Of a stretch of 64,000 nt of DNA, positions 17,431-26,975 are shown piece after piece; the stretch's first letter is position 1; each line of letters opens with the position of its first letter. Made by a program: the position numbers and the translations under genes. The notes below the pieces were generated by a model, which was given only the letters and a program-made list of their open reading frames with translations, searched no databases and had not been told where the DNA came from. The stretch spans positions 1-64,000 of the forward strand of contig JAKFER010000047.1 in the NCBI GenBank assembly GCA_036675565.1, written 5' to 3'. This DNA comes from JACCYQ01 sp036675565. Lineage in GTDB: Bacteria; Bacteroidota; Bacteroidia; Chitinophagales; Chitinophagaceae.

Positions 17431-19239
17431 ATGAATATTAGAAACATTGCCATTATTGCCCACGTTGACCACGGTAAGACCACTTTGGTTGATAAAATTT
17501 TACATCAAACAAATGTTTTCCGTAGCAACCAGGAAACTGGCGACCTGATCATGGATAGCAACGATCTTGAAAGAGAAAGAGGCATCACCATTTTCAGTAA
17601 GAATGCTGCTGTGGTATACAAAGATGTCAAAATTAATGTAATTGATACACCGGGTCACTCCGATTTTGGTGGTGAAGTAGAAAGGGTTTTAAAAATGGCT
17701 GACGGTGTTATTTTGCTTGTAGATGCCTTTGAAGGACCAATGCCGCAAACCCGTTTTGTTTTACAAAAAGCTTTGCAACTGCACCTGAAACCAATTGTTG
17801 TTATCAACAAAGTGGATAAGCCGAATTGTCGTCCGGATGAAGTGCATGATGCAGTATTCGAATTATTCTTTAACCTGGATGCATCAGAAGAGCAACTTGA
17901 TTTCCCTACCTTTTATGGTTCTGGAAAAAATGGCTGGTTCAATGATTCATTAACCCAATCAGAAGATATTACTCCATTATTAGATGGTATCATTAAATAT
18001 GTTCCTGAACCAAAGATCAGTACAGGTCATTTGCAAATGCAAATTACTTCACTGGATTATTCAAACTTCTTAGGCCGCGTTGCCATCGGAAAGGTTGCCC
18101 GCGGAGTTATTAAAGAAGGTCAGCCAATAGTTTTAATGCAGGCTGATGGATCTATCAAAAAATCAAGAGTAAAAGAATTATACATTTTTGAATCACTGGG
18201 TAAAAAGAAAGTTACCGAAGTAATTGCCGGTGATATTTGCGCGGTGGTAGGTTTGGAAGATTTTAATATTGGAGATACAATTGCTGATATTGAAAATCCA
18301 GAAGCTTTACCGGTAATCAGTGTGGATGAACCTACTATGAGCATGCTTTTCAGCATCAACAATTCACCATTCTTTGGTAAGGACGGAAAGTTTGTTACCT
18401 CGCGTCACCTTCGCGATCGCCTGATGAAGGAAACAGAAAAAAATCTTGCATTAAAAGTAGAAGATACAGATGGTGCGGATAGCTTCCTGGTTTATGGCCG
18501 TGGAATTTTACACCTGGGTATTTTGGTTGAAACTATGCGCAGGGAAGGTTATGAATTAACGGTTGGACAACCAACGGTGCTGGTAAAAGAAATAGATGGT
18601 AAAAAATGTGAGCCGTATGAAAACCTGGTGGTGGATGTACCACAGGAATTCAGTGGAAAAGTGATTGACCTGGTTACACAGCGTAAAGGTGAAATGCTGG
18701 TGATGGAAACCAAAGGAACCATGCAACACCTGGAATTCGAGATTCCTTCAAGAGGACTGATCGGACTGCGTTCACAGATGTTAACCAACACGGCCGGTGA
18801 GGCTGTTATGGCGCACAATTTTATTGCATACAAACCATGGAAAGGTCCAATTCCCGGAAGAAACAATGGGGTATTGCTTTCTAAAACAACAGAAAAAACA
18901 ACAGGTTACTCAATTGATAAATTACAGGATCGCGGTACATTCTTTGTTGAACCGGGTGATGAAGTTTATGCAGGCCAGATCATCGCGGAGCATATTAAGC
19001 CAGGGGATTTAGTGGTGAATGCTACAGAAGCAAAAAAATTAACCAACCACCGCGCCAGTGGTAGTGATGATGCCAGCCGCATTGCACCCAAGACTTTAAT
19101 GACACTGGAAGAATGCATGGAATATATTCAGCAGGATGAGTGTATTGAAGTAACGCCAAAGAATATCAGGATGCGTAAGGTTATTCTGAATGAAGATGAC
19201 CGCAAGAAAGTGCAAAAGAGAATGAGCGCAGAGGCTTAA
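17431..19239 (+). CDS. typA: Translational GTPase TypA/BipA
   Basis: Ribosome-associated GTPase of the EF-G family that helps 50S assembly and growth under stress. 602 residues, full length. GTP motifs: AHVDHGKTTL (G1, ~10-19), RERGITIF (G2), DTPGHSDFGGEV (G3) and NKVDKP (G4, ~130). The C-terminal part with RGLIGLRSQMLTNTAGEAVM and HRASGSDDA is specific to TypA rather than EF-G or LepA. It has its own promoter-like pair and a strong terminator just after the stop. Confidence 0.97.
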   Translation: MNIRNIAIIAHVDHGKTTLVDKILHQTNVFRSNQETGDLIMDSNDLERERGITIFSKNAAVVYKDVKINVIDTPGHSDFGGEVERVLKMADGVILLVDAFEGPMPQTRFVLQKALQLHLKPIVVINKVDKPNCRPDEVHDAVFELFFNLDASEEQLDFPTFYGSGKNGWFNDSLTQSEDITPLLDGIIKYVPEPKISTGHLQMQITSLDYSNFLGRVAIGKVARGVIKEGQPIVLMQADGSIKKSRVKELYIFESLGKKKVTEVIAGDICAVVGLEDFNIGDTIADIENPEALPVISVDEPTMSMLFSINNSPFFGKDGKFVTSRHLRDRLMKETEKNLALKVEDTDGADSFLVYGRGILHLGILVETMRREGYELTVGQPTVLVKEIDGKKCEPYENLVVDVPQEFSGKVIDLVTQRKGEMLVMETKGTMQHLEFEIPSRGLIGLRSQMLTNTAGEAVMAHNFIAYKPWKGPIPGRNNGVLLSKTTEKTTGYSIDKLQDRGTFFVEPGDEVYAGQIIAEHIKPGDLVVNATEAKKLTNHRASGSDDASRIAPKTLMTLEECMEYIQQDECIEVTPKNIRMRKVILNEDDRKKVQKRMSAEA

Positions 19240-19294
19240 TTTTTCGAAATAAATATGAGGGATTTGATTCTCTTTAAAATAAAAGCATGTTATA

Positions 19295-19324
19295 AACCAT
19301 CGGTATCCCCGGTGGTTTTTTTTA
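19295..19324 (+). terminator. Rho-independent terminator of typA
   Basis: AACCATCGG pairs with CCGGTGGTT (one G-U) around a short loop, followed by eight T. Confidence 0.85.
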
Positions 19325-19611
19325 TTTTGTGAAATGTCCCATTTTTTAATATCAAACTTAATTTCATTTTGGCGTATATGCAGAAGCTGAAATTAAAGCA
19401 AAGCATTTGTTTGGTTCACTTTGGTAAATACGGGTTGGACTACTTATAAAATGCAATCTGTATAAACTTAAATTTTACATTTGAATTTCTGATAGGTTCA
19501 ATCATTGGTAACTTATACAGCCAATCCATCCTTAAAATGCTGCACTTATCCTAATCTTTACCCAGAATGCCCTGATACCCCTAACTTTCCTAATTACTTA
19601 AAAATTATTTT
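19325..19611. other. Intergenic stretch between typA terminator and metalloprotease
   Basis: About 290 bp of AT-rich non-coding DNA. A TACATTTG box at 19476-19483 fits the -7 consensus and would give the downstream metalloprotease mRNA a ~120-base leader. No tRNA, riboswitch fold or repeat was recognised. Confidence 0.5.
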
Positions 19612-22194
19612 ATGAGAAGACATTGCTTGCTATTGCTCATTCCATTGTTTGGGCTGCTGACTGATATTTCAGCCCAGAAAAAAAACAAAAAAAACCAAAC
19701 TCCTGAACCACCAAAAGTGGACACCGTAAAAAAGGAAAAACCGCCTGCAAGCATCAATGATAAAGTAAAAAGCAGCCGCAAAATTGATGGCATGTTTACA
19801 CTTTACCAGGATACCGCTACCGGTAGCATCCAGCTTTATGTAAAAAAAGATCAGCTGGGTAAAGAATATATTTACCAAAGTTTTTCCATCAATGGCCCCA
19901 CGCAGTTATACCTGAATCAAAGCATGCACCGGGCAACTTTTGTTTTCAAATTGCAAAAGGTTTTTGATAAGATGGAATTTGCAAGGGTAAATACCAGTTT
20001 TTGGTATGATCAGGATAATCCTGTTAGTAAAACCGCAATGGTTGATAAACCGGACGCCGTTTTCATTACTGAGAAAGTAGTGGCAGAAGATGCAAGTGGA
20101 TACCTGGTAAGTGCCGACGGATTATTTATCAGCGATAAACTTGACCCGATTAAGCCCGTCATTCCACCTGGGCCAAATTCACAGTTTATTTTTAACCTGG
20201 GAAATTTTAATGCAGCCAAATCACGTTACCACGAGGTAAGATCCTTTCCTGATAATACAGACATCATTGTTGATATGGCTTATGATAATCCGGCACCCAT
20301 GGTAAATGGCGGACCTGCGATTACTGATCCCCGTTATATCCGCGTTCGCATGCAGCACAGCCTGATTGAAATGCCGCAAAATGATTTTCGCCCACGCATG
20401 GACGATCCACGGGTTGGTTATTTCAGCCAGCAGGTAACAGATCAAACAAGCATCAGCGCTGTTCCATATAAGGATAAAATACATCGCTGGAACCTGCAGA
20501 AAAAAGATCCGAATGCCGCATTGAGCGAACCGGTAGAACCGATCGTTTTTTGGGTGGAAAATACAACACCGCATGAATACCGCGATATTATTGTGGATGC
20601 CGGTCTAAGATGGAATGAAGCTTTTGAAAAAGCCGGGTTTAAAAATGCAGTGGTGATGAAAATAATGCCGGATGATGCCAATTGGGATCCGGCCGATATC
20701 CGTTACAATGTTATTCGTTGGGTTTCTTCTGCGCAACCTGCATATGGTGCCATCGGGCCAAGCTTTGTAAATCCACGCACAGGACAAATTCTTGGATCTG
20801 ATATTACTGTAGAATGGTTCTCCGGTAGTGCAGTACCGTTTATTGATGAATTATATAGCGCACCTGCTTCTCCTGCAGACATGCATTTACCAGGTATGGA
20901 TCAACAACACTTAGCTATGTGTACGCTGGCTGGCGAACTAAAAGCACAACTTACAACCGGCATGACGGTATTGGATGCAGCAGATGCACCGCCCGCCGAA
21001 TTAAAAGAAATGCATAAGCAATTTCTTTATTATTTAATCATGCACGAAATGGGACATACACTTGGTTTAAACCACAACATGATGGCAAGCCAAATGTTAA
21101 CCAGGGATCAGATCCATAACAAAGAACTTACTCAAAAATTAGGTTTAACCGGATCAGTAATGGATTATCCTGCTGTGAATGTTTCCATGGATAGATCGAA
21201 ACAAGGCGACTATTATACAACAAAAGCAGGTCCTTATGATTTGTGGGCTATTGAGTATGGTTATACTCCATTCAATGAAAATGAAGAGAAGGCTGCGCTG
21301 AATAAAATACTGGCCCGCAGTACAGATCCACAACTTGCATTTGGTAATGATGGTGATGATATGAGAGCGCCTGGTAAAGCAATGGATCCGCGTATTAATA
21401 TTTTTGATTTAAGCAGTGATGCTATCGGATATGCTGAAGATCGTTTTATGATTCTTAACCAGACCATGGGAAAGATGGTGCAGAAGTACAGCAAACCTGA
21501 TCGGTCATATGCTGAATTAAGAGCCAGGTACAGTTTACTCAATGGTCAGCGTATGGGAATGATATCGGCGGTGAGTCGGTATGTAGGGGGTATTTATGTT
21601 GACAGGAGTTTTCCTGGTCAAAAGTCAGGCAACAAACCATTTACACCCGTTTCATTAGCTACACAAAAAAGAGCTATGGAAGTATTAAACAAAAATGTTT
21701 TTGCACCAAATGCTTTCGAAGCAGACAAACAGGTGTTCCCATACCTGCAACCCCAGCGCCGTGGCTTTAACCAGGCTGGCAATGGTGATGACTTCAGGGT
21801 AACGGCTAATGTTATGAGTTTGCAGGTGCAAGGTGCATTATCTCACCTGTTACACCCTGCAACATTGCAGAGAATGACCAATAGCCAGTTATACGGTAAT
21901 CAATACAGTGTTGCTGATATGATGAATGATCTGCAGAAAAACATTTTTAGTGCGGACATCACTACCAATGTGAACGTGTATCGTCAATACCTGCAAACAG
22001 CATTTGTTAAGCAGTTGATCACTATTGCCGATCCCAAAAATGCAACCTATGATGATGTGTCTCATGCAGCAGCATTAAATACATTGCGGAAAGTAAAATC
22101 CCAAATAGCCAAAGCGCCATCAACTAATGAAGAAACCAGGGCACACAGGGGTAACCTGCTGTTTCTGATTAACACAGCATTGGATGGTAAATAA
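19612..22194 (+). CDS. Zinc-dependent metalloprotease, DUF5118/DUF5117/DUF4953 type
   Basis: Exported 860-residue protein. A signal peptide (residues 1-21, ending DISAQ) is followed by a Lys/Pro-rich linker. The paired N-terminal DUF5118/DUF5117 regions contain RMQHSLIEMP and the PVEPIVFWVENTTP segment, and the catalytic region holds HEMGHTLGLNH (HExxHxxGxxH metzincin zinc site, ~477). SVMDYPAVN downstream may provide the Met-turn. A paralogue lies 2.4 kb downstream. Substrate unknown; probably periplasmic or surface-exposed. No T9SS C-terminal domain was seen. Confidence 0.88.
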   Translation: MRRHCLLLLIPLFGLLTDISAQKKNKKNQTPEPPKVDTVKKEKPPASINDKVKSSRKIDGMFTLYQDTATGSIQLYVKKDQLGKEYIYQSFSINGPTQLYLNQSMHRATFVFKLQKVFDKMEFARVNTSFWYDQDNPVSKTAMVDKPDAVFITEKVVAEDASGYLVSADGLFISDKLDPIKPVIPPGPNSQFIFNLGNFNAAKSRYHEVRSFPDNTDIIVDMAYDNPAPMVNGGPAITDPRYIRVRMQHSLIEMPQNDFRPRMDDPRVGYFSQQVTDQTSISAVPYKDKIHRWNLQKKDPNAALSEPVEPIVFWVENTTPHEYRDIIVDAGLRWNEAFEKAGFKNAVVMKIMPDDANWDPADIRYNVIRWVSSAQPAYGAIGPSFVNPRTGQILGSDITVEWFSGSAVPFIDELYSAPASPADMHLPGMDQQHLAMCTLAGELKAQLTTGMTVLDAADAPPAELKEMHKQFLYYLIMHEMGHTLGLNHNMMASQMLTRDQIHNKELTQKLGLTGSVMDYPAVNVSMDRSKQGDYYTTKAGPYDLWAIEYGYTPFNENEEKAALNKILARSTDPQLAFGNDGDDMRAPGKAMDPRINIFDLSSDAIGYAEDRFMILNQTMGKMVQKYSKPDRSYAELRARYSLLNGQRMGMISAVSRYVGGIYVDRSFPGQKSGNKPFTPVSLATQKRAMEVLNKNVFAPNAFEADKQVFPYLQPQRRGFNQAGNGDDFRVTANVMSLQVQGALSHLLHPATLQRMTNSQLYGNQYSVADMMNDLQKNIFSADITTNVNVYRQYLQTAFVKQLITIADPKNATYDDVSHAAALNTLRKVKSQIAKAPSTNEETRAHRGNLLFLINTALDGK

Positions 22195-22212
22195 AATATA
22201 AACAGAGAACGT

Positions 22213-22240
22213 AAAAGCCATCGGAAACGGTGGCTTTTTT
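22213..22240 (+). terminator. Rho-independent terminator after the first metalloprotease
   Basis: AAAGCCATCG and CGGTGGCTTT pair around a GAAA tetraloop, followed by a T-tract. Confidence 0.85.
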
Positions 22241-22248
22241 TATGTCGA

Positions 22249-24099
22249 TTAGTAAATAATTATTTTTTGAACCTGGTCTTCCAGTTGTAATAAATACACA
22301 CCAGGAGGAATTTCGTTTGCAGGTACACGTTGTACAATATTATGATCCATTATTTTCTGTGTGCGAATAATTTTTCCTGATATATCAACAAGCTGTATGA
22401 TAGAAAATGGTTTAAAATCACCACTAACATATACATCTCCTTTAGCCGGGTTTGGATAAACGGTGTATTTGCTCTTTATACCATTAAATACCTTTACAAT
22501 GTTGGAATATTCCCGGTTTCCATTTTTCTTATACATTTTCAACCTGTAGAAATGATATCCTGGCTGGATGTTGTCATGCAGGTATTGAAAATTGGCTGAC
22601 CCATTTGAATAAGCTGTATGAATATTTTTCCAGTTCATGTCCTTTAAGCTGTGTTCTACTTCGAATTTTTCAATTTCATCAATGTTATTTACTTCCCATT
22701 GTATGTGGGTTTGATTAGAAGTATTTTTAGCTGTGAAGGAAACTAATTGAACCGGTAAAATGATACCGCAGAAATTAGCCAGGGTTGTTGATGCATTGAA
22801 GGTATAGTTTGTAAAAGTTTGTCCTGTATTGCCAGGTGTTCCATTGATCAGTGAAGGGCAATTTAAACTGTTGGTTATAGAACCATTCGTTCCCCCGTTA
22901 ACTGAGTAACTAACAGGGAGGATATTATTAAAGTAAATGGCTCCACCGCTTCCACCACCACCACCGCCATAACATCGTTCATTGATCATTTCATTATTTT
23001 CATTCCCTCCTTGGCCACCATTTGCTTCAATAGTCAGGCTACCTGAATAAGTTGATACATTCATTATAATTGTACCCCCGGCTCCGCCACCCGAAGCACC
23101 ATCACCTGTTGTATTTCCTCCAGCCTTTCCATTGGAAATTATTTTTTGACTATTTCCCACAATGGTCGCTGCCTGTATAAAAATAATTCCCCCGCCATTT
23201 CCACCACCGCTTGATGCGGTAGTATTGTTTGCATGACCCGCACCGCCTCCGCCACCTAAATATATCTTTTGTCCACCTGATGCATCCAGTGCTTTCCCGG
23301 CATGACCGTAATAATTTCCCTGGCATCCGGTAGAACTTGAATTACCTCCACCTGCACCACCTAAAGTAAGATTAGCGCCACCACCGCCGCTATTGTTGTG
23401 ATTGTTTCCACCTCCGCCTCCGTTAGCCAATGCACCCCTTCCTCCACTAAAATTATTATTGGTTATATCATAAACACCCTCTCCTTTGAAAGCGCCATTT
23501 TGAGGTGATGTATTGTTGCCATTATAATAATATGCGGATAGAAAACTTGTACAACTACCAGAACTCGTTACAAAACTTCCTCCTTTAAAACCTGCACCCA
23601 TCGCAGAAACAGGCGCATTTAAAGTAAGGTCACCTGTTACCTGTATGGCTAAAACACCTCCTAAACCATTCGCATTATCCCATGGAGCAGCCTTCAATGT
23701 GTCGGTCACTATTGCATCAGTATAAACTGGAATTTTTACCAATTGAACCTTACCTGATGGTGTATAATCATTCAAAATTGTAAAACTAAAAAAAACGGAA
23801 TCTTCGATTATCCTGCAAACCTGGTTGATTTCGTAATTACCAGCATTGTTAATGGATGTTATATCCCCAAAAGAACTATTATTATTTGTATTGATGCTAG
23901 CGCCTTTCATTTGCACCAACATCACTTTATCATTTTGCGATAAACCAGTTGCATCACTAACCCGCACACAATTTTTTGCAGGAATAACATCAACAATTTT
24001 AAAATAAGAATTAACCACGCCACTGATGTTAGCCGTTTGGCTAAAAGCGGTACCTAATACCGAGAGAAAGGTAAATATGAGTAAGCTGGTTTTTTTCAA
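22249..24099 (-). CDS. Glycine-rich secreted protein with T9SS type A sorting domain
   Basis: About 616 residues. Signal peptide KKTSLLIFTFLSVLGTAFSQ, then a beta-rich N-terminal region, a low-complexity Gly/Asn-rich centre (residues ~190-400) with many GGGG, GGAGG and NNNN-type runs, and a C-terminal domain with VYPNPAKGDVYVSG and PPGVYLLQLED, the hallmark of T9SS type A signals. It should be exported by the type IX system and attached or released at the surface. No ATG occurs in the proper place: the TTG at 24099 starts the signal peptide, and another TTG lies 19 codons upstream. Function unknown; adhesin-like or matrix-like is a guess. Confidence 0.83.
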   Translation of the reverse strand: MKKTSLLIFTFLSVLGTAFSQTANISGVVNSYFKIVDVIPAKNCVRVSDATGLSQNDKVMLVQMKGASINTNNNSSFGDITSINNAGNYEINQVCRIIEDSVFFSFTILNDYTPSGKVQLVKIPVYTDAIVTDTLKAAPWDNANGLGGVLAIQVTGDLTLNAPVSAMGAGFKGGSFVTSSGSCTSFLSAYYYNGNNTSPQNGAFKGEGVYDITNNNFSGGRGALANGGGGGNNHNNSGGGGANLTLGGAGGGNSSSTGCQGNYYGHAGKALDASGGQKIYLGGGGGAGHANNTTASSGGGNGGGIIFIQAATIVGNSQKIISNGKAGGNTTGDGASGGGAGGTIIMNVSTYSGSLTIEANGGQGGNENNEMINERCYGGGGGGSGGAIYFNNILPVSYSVNGGTNGSITNSLNCPSLINGTPGNTGQTFTNYTFNASTTLANFCGIILPVQLVSFTAKNTSNQTHIQWEVNNIDEIEKFEVEHSLKDMNWKNIHTAYSNGSANFQYLHDNIQPGYHFYRLKMYKKNGNREYSNIVKVFNGIKSKYTVYPNPAKGDVYVSGDFKPFSIIQLVDISGKIIRTQKIMDHNIVQRVPANEIPPGVYLLQLEDQVQKIIIY

Positions 24100-24254
24100 T
24101 TCAGGAATATTGGATAATTCGTATGTTAAAGTAATAATAATTATATGGATTAACAACCTTTAAAAACCTTTCCCTGCTGATATGCATCAATATTTTGAAA
24201 AGGATATAACGAACGGGTTTTTTTAATCTCTTTATCATGCTTAATTTTGCACCA

Positions 24255-24485
24255 ATGTTAAAACAGCAAATCATCCAGGCGGGAAAAAAAGCATTGCTCG
24301 TTTTTTCTATGTTGCTGCTAAATTTTGTTGGCTTTGCGCAATGTTCTATTTGCACCAGGACCGCACAGCAATTGGGTGAGGGACCTGCCAAAGATCTGAA
24401 CGCCGGTATTTTATATCTCGCCTTTGCGCCTGTAGCTATTGCTGTTTACATAGGATACCGATGGTTTAAGAGCCATAAGCAATAA
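24255..24485 (+). CDS. Small exported/membrane protein with CSIC motif
   Basis: 76 residues from this ATG (82 from an ATG six codons upstream). An N-terminal hydrophobic signal ends near FVGFAQ, directly followed by CSICTRTAQQLGEGPAKDLNAGI and then a membrane helix LYLAFAPVAIAVYIGYRW. The CxxC just after the signal suggests a periplasmic metal or disulfide site. I recall similar short proteins in Bacteroidota but no assigned function. Divergent to the T9SS cargo gene and 81 bp before the second metalloprotease. Confidence 0.75.
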   Translation: MLKQQIIQAGKKALLVFSMLLLNFVGFAQCSICTRTAQQLGEGPAKDLNAGILYLAFAPVAIAVYIGYRWFKSHKQ

Positions 24486-24566
24486 ACATGCTCCGCTTTT
24501 TTTATAGTTTCCCATTCTATAACATTCAAAAATTCTTTTCCTGTAAATTGTAGCAAATTGATTCCA

Positions 24567-26975
24567 ATGCTACGCTTACTATTCTTGCTATTGTTAGTTC
24601 CATTATTGTTGCCTGCACAAAAACTTCCCTCTATCCAGGAAAAAGTAAAAGATTTTCAAAAACACGATGGGTTCTTTCCTTTTTATTGGGATGAACAAAC
24701 GGGTAAAATGTTTCTGCAGATCAATGAAACGGAGAAGGAATTTTTATATGTCACTTCTCTTCCTGCAGGCATTGGCTCAAATGAAATTGGGTTAGACAGG
24801 GGATTATTGGGCGATAGCCGGATTGTAAAATTTAAAAGAACAGGTCCAAAAGTTTTATTGGTTGAACCAAATTATAATTTTCGAGCTGTTACCGATGACG
24901 TAAAAGAAAAGCAAGCTGTTGAACAATCTTTTGCGCAATCAACCCTTTGGGGATTTTCTGTAGAAGCCCAGACCGGTAATGCTGTTTTGGTTGATGCAAC
25001 TGATTTTTTTACACGGGATGCAATGAAAGTCGCAAATCGCTTACGCAGTGGAAAGCAGGGAAATTATTCACCCGATAAATCCAGGACTGTAATGTACCTG
25101 CCCCGCACCAAAAATTTTCCATTGAACTCGGAATGGGAAGCATCCATCACATTTGTAAATAACGATGGAGAAACGGGCCGTTTTCTTCAATCTGTTACTC
25201 CTTCTTCCGAAGCGATTACAGTTCGCATGCATCATTCATTTGTTCAATTGCCGGATGACGGATACCAGCCAAGGGAATATGATCCGCGTTCCGGTTATAT
25301 CCCTGTTTCTTTTTTCGACTACAGTACACCGGTATCCGAGCCGATCGTTAAACGCTTCATTATGCGTCATCGCCTGCAAAAGAAAGATCCATCAGCGGCC
25401 ATGAGCGAAGCGGTAGAACCAATCGTTTATTATCTTGATAATGGCACACCGGAACCTATCCGGTCCGCATTGCTGGAAGGCGGGCAATGGTGGAACCAGG
25501 CTTTTGAAGCTGCAGGTTATAAGGATGCATTTCAAATTAAAATATTACCAGATGATGCTGACCCTATGGATGTACGTTATAATGTGATTAATTGGGTGCA
25601 TCGTTCAACCCGCGGATGGTCCTATGGTGCTGCTGTCGTAGACCCGCGAACAGGCGAGATCATTAAAGGGCATGTAACGCTGGGTTCATTGCGGGTTCGT
25701 CAGGATTATTTAATTGCCCAGGGTTTGCTGGCACCATTTGAAAACGGTAAACCGGCAGATGATAAAATGCTCAATATGGCATTAGAAAGATTGAAGCAAT
25801 TATCCGCTCATGAAATTGGACATACCATTGGACTGATGCATAATTATGCAGCCAGTGTTTCTGACCGGGCCAGTGTGATGGATTACCCGCATCCAATGGT
25901 TAAGTTGAATGCAAATGGACAAATGGATCTTTCACAAGCTTATGATAACAAAATAGGTGAGTGGGATAAAGCAGCCATTACCTGGGGCTACCAGGATTTC
26001 CCGGATAATGTGAATGAGAAAACAGCATTGAATAATTTGATTAAGCAACAATTGGATAAAGGTTTACAATTTATCAGCGATCGCGATGCAAGAGCGCCTG
26101 GTGGCATGCATCCGCAGGCACACTTATGGGATAATGGAAAGGATGCCATTTGGGAATTGAAAAATGTTTTACAAATCAGGGAAAAGGCACTGGATAATTT
26201 TGGTGAGCATAATATTCTTTCAGGCACTTCTTATGCATTACTTGAAGATATTCTGGTACCTGTTTATTTTTATCATCGCTACCAGTTAGAAGCGGTAACT
26301 AAACTGGTAGGTGGCATGAATTACACTTATGCAGTGAAAGGTGATGGTCAGTTGATCACAAAACCCCTGACCAAAGAATTGCAGATCTCTGCATTGAATG
26401 CAATCATCGATGCCATTGATCCAAATGCATTGGCTTTGTCACCAGAGATCACCCGGTTGATTCCGCCAAGACCTGCAGGTTATGGAAGTAGCGCCGAATT
26501 ATTTAATAAAAGAACGGGTTTATCATTTGATGGATTAGCGCCTGCAGAAACAGCGGTCAATTTCGCTTTTTCATTGCTTTTTCATCCCGAAAGATTAAAC
26601 AGGCTGGCTCAATCAACAGATCAAAGTAGTTTAGGATTGAATGAAATGCTGAATACATTAACCAGCAAAACATTTAAGTCAACAAGGAAAAAAGGAATGG
26701 AAGCGTTGATACAAATGCAGACGGAACAAGTTTTACTGGCTTACCTATTATCATCTTCGGTAAATGAAGATGTTTCTTACGCTGCACGTGGAATAATCAT
26801 ACAACATCTGGAAACAATCAAGAATTTTCTTACATCAAAAAATACAAAAGATGGAAGTTTATATGCCGGGCATGTCATGCTGGCTTTGAAAAGAATGGAA
26901 AAACCGGAAGACATTAAAATCGCGGTCCATAAACCCATTCCACCGGGTGCACCTATTGGTTGCGATTGGGATTAA
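24567..26975 (+). CDS. Zinc-dependent metalloprotease, DUF5117/DUF4953 type (second paralogue)
   Basis: 802 residues. Signal peptide LRLLFLLLLVPLLLPAQ at the start, then the same domain order as the protein encoded at 19.6 kb but without the Lys/Pro linker. Shared segments include HRLQKKDPSAAMSEAVEPIVYYLDNGTP and the zinc motif HEIGHTIGLMHN (~414), followed by SVMDYPHP. Starts at the ATG three codons after an in-frame TTG. The 3' end overlaps the convergent glycosyltransferase by 23 bp. Likely a periplasmic or surface peptidase with a substrate different from its paralogue. Confidence 0.88.
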   Translation: MLRLLFLLLLVPLLLPAQKLPSIQEKVKDFQKHDGFFPFYWDEQTGKMFLQINETEKEFLYVTSLPAGIGSNEIGLDRGLLGDSRIVKFKRTGPKVLLVEPNYNFRAVTDDVKEKQAVEQSFAQSTLWGFSVEAQTGNAVLVDATDFFTRDAMKVANRLRSGKQGNYSPDKSRTVMYLPRTKNFPLNSEWEASITFVNNDGETGRFLQSVTPSSEAITVRMHHSFVQLPDDGYQPREYDPRSGYIPVSFFDYSTPVSEPIVKRFIMRHRLQKKDPSAAMSEAVEPIVYYLDNGTPEPIRSALLEGGQWWNQAFEAAGYKDAFQIKILPDDADPMDVRYNVINWVHRSTRGWSYGAAVVDPRTGEIIKGHVTLGSLRVRQDYLIAQGLLAPFENGKPADDKMLNMALERLKQLSAHEIGHTIGLMHNYAASVSDRASVMDYPHPMVKLNANGQMDLSQAYDNKIGEWDKAAITWGYQDFPDNVNEKTALNNLIKQQLDKGLQFISDRDARAPGGMHPQAHLWDNGKDAIWELKNVLQIREKALDNFGEHNILSGTSYALLEDILVPVYFYHRYQLEAVTKLVGGMNYTYAVKGDGQLITKPLTKELQISALNAIIDAIDPNALALSPEITRLIPPRPAGYGSSAELFNKRTGLSFDGLAPAETAVNFAFSLLFHPERLNRLAQSTDQSSLGLNEMLNTLTSKTFKSTRKKGMEALIQMQTEQVLLAYLLSSSVNEDVSYAARGIIIQHLETIKNFLTSKNTKDGSLYAGHVMLALKRMEKPEDIKIAVHKPIPPGAPIGCDWD

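Noticed and set aside
19325..19611. Riboswitch or RNA gene ahead of the first metalloprotease
   Set aside because: No stable stem set, terminator or conserved riboswitch core could be found by eye; only a -7-like box is present.
22900..23620. CCACC-rich repeats as a non-coding repeat array
   Set aside because: They lie in an uninterrupted reading frame and encode glycine/asparagine runs of a protein with signal peptide and sorting domain.
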